Assembly: GCA_021399445.1 (NCBI GenBank)
Contig: JAJTUQ010000002.1
Span: 6,572,001 to 6,636,000, forward strand
DNA: 64,000 nt
Direction of reading: 5' to 3'
Origin: Xylogone sp. PMI_703
Lineage: Eukaryota > Ascomycota > Leotiomycetes
Below the pieces are notes generated by a model. The model was given only the letters and a program-made list of their open reading frames with translations, did not search any database and was not told where the DNA came from. Positions 58,865 through 64,000 of the stretch are shown one piece after another. How positions within the stretch are numbered: position 1 is the stretch's first letter; every line of letters starts with the position of its first letter. The translations under genes were made by a program, and so were the position numbers.

Positions 58865-60134
58865 TCACGTCTCTGCTCTCCACAGACCAAATGAGCCCTG
58901 GCAGTTCTTCCACATCTTGATCGTCCCGTCTTCACTACCTGTAGCGTAGAGCTTTCCATCTGGCGAGAAGCTGATGCTCCATATTGGGCCGTGGTGGCCT
59001 TTGTGGACATCTAGATGGTGGTTAGTCCTAGTTTTGATAGCATAGCAACAGTAACTAGATGGAGTAAAATGGAATGAGATAAGATGGAAGAGCACGTACC
59101 AATCTCCTGTTCGCTATCATAGTCGTAGACCTTCGCCCACGTATCCTTGATCCCGCCCGTAACAATCTTCCGCTGGGCGGGATATAACGCCGCACTGGCG
59201 ACTTCGTAGGGCAGCGTAATTGATTTGATCAACTGTCGCGCAGTAGGGCCGCCGAAGAAATAGATCGTCTTGCCCGCCGCAACAGTCAGGACCGGAAGTC
59301 CACCACCTATATCATTGATATCCGACCTCGTGTTGCTGAATTCACAGGTCCCAATCTCTCCCTGCACCTGATGCTCCTGTATCACGCTCCCGGTAGACAG
59401 ATCCCACCATCGGATTATCTTGTCGTCTGCCGCCGTTACCAAGACGTTGGGGTCGCGGGTCCATACTATGGATTTGATTGTCCCCTTGTGCACGCCGGAT
59501 CCTATCTCCGTTGCCAGTTCGGCTGGTATGGTAACGACTTCACTATTGGCGCCGTTTCCATTCGTGGTGGGCGGACTTGCGCTTCCGTGCGGGGCTTTGG
59601 AGAGATCGAATATTCGGAGCTTCTTCTCCATCCCTCCTGTTGCTAGGAGGTGGCCTGAGTCTGGGGGGAATGCAACGGCGCGGACGATGTGGTTTTGCTG
59701 AAGGATGTAGAGGGTTTCGCCGCTGTGGGTATCCCATATTCTCCTGGGGGAGGGGAAGTTAGATAGGTGGTTTACGCTTTATAGCGAATGGGGAGCTCTT
59801 ACGCGGTGAAGTCAGCGGATGCAGTTGCCGCCGTGTTAGCATCTGGGGAGAGTCGAGCTTGGTAAACGGCGCCTTTATGTCCAAAGAAAGTTCCAATCCT
59901 GTTAGGAGAGTCAGATATGAATTTGCAGGCGTGATGAATTGAGGGGAAAGGGAGGCTTATATACCAATCACCAGTAACGCCATCCCGAAGCATGGGATTA
60001 TTATCCTTGCAAGCTGAAATCATATAATACTCATCTTCACTTCCAACAAACCCAGAGAAACTGATGTGGGGAACTGGCCGTGAATGGCCGTGGCAGGTCA
60101 AGGGCACATAAGTCTTGGGAGGATCTCCAGCCAT
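58865..60134 (-). CDS. STRAP-like WD40 protein
   Basis: Exons 60134–59965, 59898–59803, 59743–59100 and 59010–58865 join to 351 residues, as in STRAP/UNRIP. The match runs along the whole protein: [69 protein letters not shown], then [20 protein letters not shown] and [10 protein letters not shown] with a final GLW. It is a seven-blade WD40 propeller. Animal STRAP binds the SMN complex, cap-independent translation factors and TGF-β receptors; fungal orthologues are little studied. An insertion of about 20 residues (Pro/Thr/Asn/Gly) sits between blades 3 and 4. The gene is divergent from DOA1, about 590 bp apart. Confidence 0.93.
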
Positions 60135-60725
60135 GACGGAAAAATCGAAAGCAACGATTGAATAGTCGAATTTAGCGGCAGATACGACACACAGAGATGT
60201 CTAAACTGATGTACCAAGTCCAGAATAGCTCCCACAGGGAAGTGATCTCAAAATGCGATGATGCAAAAGAGTAAAGATGGCGCAGATGCAATGTTGATCT
60301 GTGAAAAAATGTATTCAAGATAAAAAAGAGATTCGTAAACGGTCGTTATATCGTGATTTCCTTCTGGCGCAACCTCTATTCCCTATGCGACAATATCGAC
60401 AAGAAGATTCACAGTCTGGACGCCCCTGAGAAGAGCAAAGAGGGGGGAGCTTCAGGGAATCGAGACACAAATTAGTCTGGGGTCCAAACTTCGGGATTTT
60501 GACGCTATATGTCTCGGCGACACTGTTTTTCCGGATCCGGCATCACCGATAACGATTAGACAATCACTCACCCAACTGTGGAGTTTGGCTGGGTGCTTGA
60601 CAAACTGGACAAGGGAAGGCGGTAGACAACGATGGAATAACACAACTTTTGCCGCCCTGTCCTTCCCCTTTGTCTTTCCTTCTTGATTCTGGCTCAGGTA
60701 CCAGAATATCTGCAAGTTTATCACA
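60135..60725. promoter_or_regulatory. Divergent promoter region, STRAP-like and DOA1 genes
   Basis: 591 bp separate the two ATGs, which point away from each other, so the region must hold both promoters. A minus frame here contains a chance Walker-A-like string, discussed among the rejected items. No clear TATA box. Confidence 0.6.
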
Positions 60726-63217
60726 ATGGCTGATTTCAAGCTTTCGGCCTCCTTGGTGGGGCATGAGGATGATGTAAGTAAACCTTTTCCTCGTCACGTA
60801 CGGCGCTGGGGTAGCTCGTGCTCTTATGAGAAGCTATGCAGGAAGAAGATTTACTCACGAAATGCGTTTATAGGTGCGCGCAGTAGCATTTCCGTCCTCG
60901 AAAGCTGCGCTTTCAGCATCTCGAGATGGCACTGTCCGATTATGGAAGCTCCTCTCGGCTGCCCCACCAACGTTCGATCCTTCGATCTCCTCTCACAGCA
61001 CAGCATTCGTTAATGCGCTTGCCTTCCTACCAGGCTCCCCAGAATATCCCGATGGTCTCATAATATCCGGAGGCAAAGATGCTCTCGTCGAGGTCCGTCA
61101 GCCAGACAAGGTGCCGTCAGATAATGCGGAAGCTCTCCTCATAGGCCATAGCCATAATATCTGCGCGCTTGATGTTGACCCAGCGGGGAAGTTCATCGTT
61201 AGTGGAAGCTGGGATGCATCAGGCAGGGTATGGAGGGTTGGAAAATGGGAATGCGAAGCTGTCCTTGAAGGTCATGAAGGGAGTGTCTGGGCGGTCCTGG
61301 CTTACGACTCGGAGACAATCATCACGGGCTGCGCAGACAAGCTCATTCGTGTGTTCCATATCAGCGGAAAGCTGCTCCGGACAATACGAGGTAGTGAGGA
61401 TGTTGTACGGGCATTGTGCCGTGTTCCTAAGGGTCATCCATCAGGAGCAGACTTCGCCTCTGCCAGCAATGATGGTGTAATCCGTCTATGGACCATTTCC
61501 GGCCAACAAGTGGGAGAGCTTCATGGTCATGCAAGTTTCATATATTCGCTTGGTTCACTACCTACTGGTGAGTTGGTGAGCTCTGGAGAAGATAGAACTG
61601 TCAAGATATGGAGAGGATATGAATGCATCCAAACAATAACACACCCTGCAATCTCTGTTTGGGGCGTGGCAGTGTGTGCTGAGACTGGGGATATCATCAG
61701 TGGCGCGAGTGATAAAATTGCAAGAATATTTACTAGAAGCCCAGAAAGGTTTGCCGAAGCAGAACAAATTCGCCAATTTGAGGAGTCTGTAAAGGAATCA
61801 TCAATTCCCCAACAACAGCTTGGCGATATCAACAAGGAAAAGCTACCTGGTCCCGAATTTCTGACGCAGAAATCTGGCACGAAGGAGGGTCAAGTCCAAA
61901 TGATAAGGCAGCCTAATGGATCCATTACGGCACATACCTGGTCCGCTGGTAAGAGCACCTACTTATTTTGTAATATGACTTTCTAACCGTATACAAATTA
62001 TAGCACAGAGGGAATGGGTCAATGTAGGCACTGTAGTGGATGCCGTAGGTAGCAGTGGTAAGAAGGTTGAATATGGTGGTAAGGAATACGATTACGTTTT
62101 TGATGTCGATATTGAAGACGGCAAGCCGCCACTTAAACTCCCATACAACCTCTCCCAGAACCCTTACGAAGCTGCTACCAAGTTTATCGAGAACAACAAA
62201 CTTCCCATCAGCTATCTGGATACAGTTGCAAATTTCCTTATAACAAACACACAGGGGGCAACACTAGGTCAATCCCAACAGCAAAGCCAACCTGGATCGG
62301 ATCCATGGGGCACAGAATCCCGTTACCGACCAGGAGATTCCTCCTCAACCCAGCAATCATCATTTGCACCTCCACCCAGTGTGCTCCCGCAAAAGGAATA
62401 TCTCAATATCACTGTTGCTCGATATGAGCCTATGCAGAAGAAGATTGAGGAGCTCAATCAAAAGATAATTGGTGAAGGGCACAAGGATTTGTCTCTTAAC
62501 CCTGCAGAGATCTCGACACTCCATAGTTTACGGAAACACTTAGAGGCAGCTGGTGTAACAAAGACGACCCAATCCATAGCTGGCGGTCTGGATCTGGCTG
62601 TGAAGTTAGTTACCCAGTGGCCTTACGGTCATCGCCTCCCAGGCCTAGATCTTCTCCGCCTCTTGTGCGTGGCACCAGATACAGCAACATATAGAGGCCC
62701 TAATGGCGAGAATATAATAGATGTCCTCATCACCGGTGCTACCGAATCTAGCTCTCCAGCAGAGAATAACATTATGATGGCAATCCGAGCCTTCGCAAAT
62801 CTCTTTGACAGCAGCGAGGGCCGCGATATTGCCCTAAAAGAATATGAGAAGATTCAAGGCGTCGTTTCCTCTGCTTTGTCGAAGGCCACCACCAACCGTA
62901 ATTTGCTAGTAGCAGCCACTACCCTCTATATCAACTATGCTGTCCTCTTCCAGAGCACGAATGCGGATGATGGATCATTTGAATACATCCTTGCAATCTT
63001 GGACACCTTAAATCAGATCATTGGATCACAGAACGACTCGGAAGTTGTGTACCGTGGGATGGTGGCGTTGGGGACGCTGTTAGCTGTTGGCGAGGAGGTC
63101 GTTAGTGCTGCAAAGGATATCTATGGAGTGAAGAGCACAGTCGATGCAGCGGTGGGGAAGGCCAGTGATGCAAGAATCAAGAGGGTCGGAGGGGAAATAA
63201 AGAAGCTCCTGGCATAG
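60726..63217 (+). CDS. DOA1: DOA1/UFD3/PLAA, ubiquitin-binding Cdc48 cofactor
   Basis: Exons 60726–60773, 60874–61948 and 62004–63217 join to 778 residues. An N-terminal seven-blade WD40 propeller (~1–300; ADFKLSASLVGHEDD, ISGGKDALVEV, VSSGEDRTVKIWRGYECIQT) is followed by the PFU domain (~376–455; REWVNVGTVVDAV, YDYVFDVDIEDGKPPLKLPY), a Gln/Ser linker and the PUL Armadillo domain (~506–778). The order and length match yeast Doa1 and human PLAA. The WD40 and PFU parts bind ubiquitin and PUL binds the Cdc48/p97 C-terminus. The protein keeps ubiquitin levels up, sorts ubiquitinated cargo and aids ribophagy and mitochondrial degradation. The 16-codon first exon fixes the start; it is conserved in sequence type. 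Confidence 0.96.
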
Positions 63218-64000
63218 AATACATGATGAAGGCAAAAAAATGATTGTCCCAGCAAAGGTTTGTAGCTAGATAGCTATGGCTTTGAGGCGAAATAGAGCCC
63301 AGGTTTGAGGATTTGAAAGCGCGAAACGTCTACTCTGTATTGCTTCGAGCTCATATCAGCTCTGTTCAAGGCTAGAAAAAAGAAAGAAGTCATAGTTTCA
63401 GTCCGGATTTAGTGAGCAGATCTGAGTGAGCTTTTTTTTAGAGGGATCGTATCCCATGTTCGACCTAGCGCCATGGGGAACACTTGGGGTGGCGGTACAT
63501 GGCTGCTTACATGAATAATCTGACTCTGCCAAATGATGACAGAGGTAATTAAACGCGCTTTGTGAAAAGAAGCAAACACCGAGACATGAATTGTACTTGG
63601 TTCTGTTGAGACCGAAGAGCTCAGCAGTGTCCTGACTTGAGCGGTCTAAGAGGCAGGTGTCCTTACTCTATTACAGTAATATGTACCGAAGTATTGAGTC
63701 GAAGCGAATAGCTTCCTCAACTAGACACTGGCATAAATGTCCGGCTAAGTGGATTGTCTGGTTGACCAACGAATAGTGATACTGGACTGTACCTTCTAGT
63801 TGATATAAGCACTTACTAACCATGGTTGTGCGGCATTTGATATTGTGCACAGATCATAAGCCAAGTCTCTCAAGAGTAGGAGTACGGTAGAGACTATATT
63901 ATTTCTCAAGATAATATTGAGGGAATTAACTAAGTCTTGGTTTAAAGCTTAGTCAGAAACTGAATATAACGATAACGCGATTATAACGATATGATTGCTG
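63218..64000. other. Intergenic right flank
   Basis: 3' flank of DOA1 and AT-rich sequence to the window edge. No open frame, RNA gene or repeat array recognised. Confidence 0.55.

Noticed and set aside
60452..60739. Minus-strand frame with GDAGSGKT, a Walker-A-like string
   Set aside because: It lies between the divergent STRAP-like and DOA1 starts and overlaps the DOA1 first exon. No other ATPase motif is present and the frame is short, so chance or a remnant is likelier than a gene.

Overview
The window is nuclear DNA of a filamentous ascomycete (Pezizomycotina). The decisive marker is a HEX1 Woronin-body gene ending in the peroxisomal signal SRL. Short GT–AG introns of about 50–110 bp, PIR-type and GPI-type wall proteins, rhodopsin-like fungal membrane proteins and an intron-containing tRNA-Ala agree with this. 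The gene set and moderate base composition would fit Leotiomycetes, but that placement is inference. For most genes I set exon joints by reading donors and acceptors and checking that summed exon lengths stay in frame.

Layout. 1–10 kb: a berberine-bridge-type FAD oxidase (-), a seven-helix rhodopsin-like membrane protein (+), an MFS anion:cation symporter (+) and a small polybasic CaaX-box protein (-). 11.4 kb: tRNA-Ala(CGC). 12.3–14.3 kb: HEX1 (-) with a repeat-bearing N-terminal extension. 16.3–21.5 kb: an AT-rich, gene-poor accessory stretch with a frameshifted relic of a BTB gene, a PD-(D/E)XK-like fragment, a small helical-domain protein and a BTB protein. 21.9–31.9 kb: bleomycin hydrolase with an N-myristoylation signal (-), a large disordered DUF8035-type protein (+) and the ribosome-quality-control factor RQC2/NEMF (+). 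32.1–33.9 kb: an O-methyltransferase (-). 35.6 kb: the intact BTB gene matching the relic. 36.9–43.1 kb: a UPF1-like helicase with NFX1 zinc fingers (Hrr1/ZNFX1 type, -) and an MYND-finger protein (-). 44.8–53.4 kb: three secretory-route proteins, namely a cysteine-doublet GPI protein, a phosphoesterase/phospholipase C and a PIR protein. 58.9–63.2 kb: a divergent pair of WD40 genes, STRAP-like (-) and DOA1/UFD3/PLAA (+).

How they work together. Most genes are independent housekeeping or cell-surface genes. RQC2 and DOA1 both act in ubiquitin-linked protein quality control. The Hrr1-like helicase suggests an RNAi/heterochromatin pathway. The GPI protein, phosphoesterase and PIR protein form a run of surface or secreted products. 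No CRISPR array, rRNA, complete transposon or telomeric array was seen. Two long stretches, 45.9–49.3 and 53.4–58.9 kb, hold no gene I can support.
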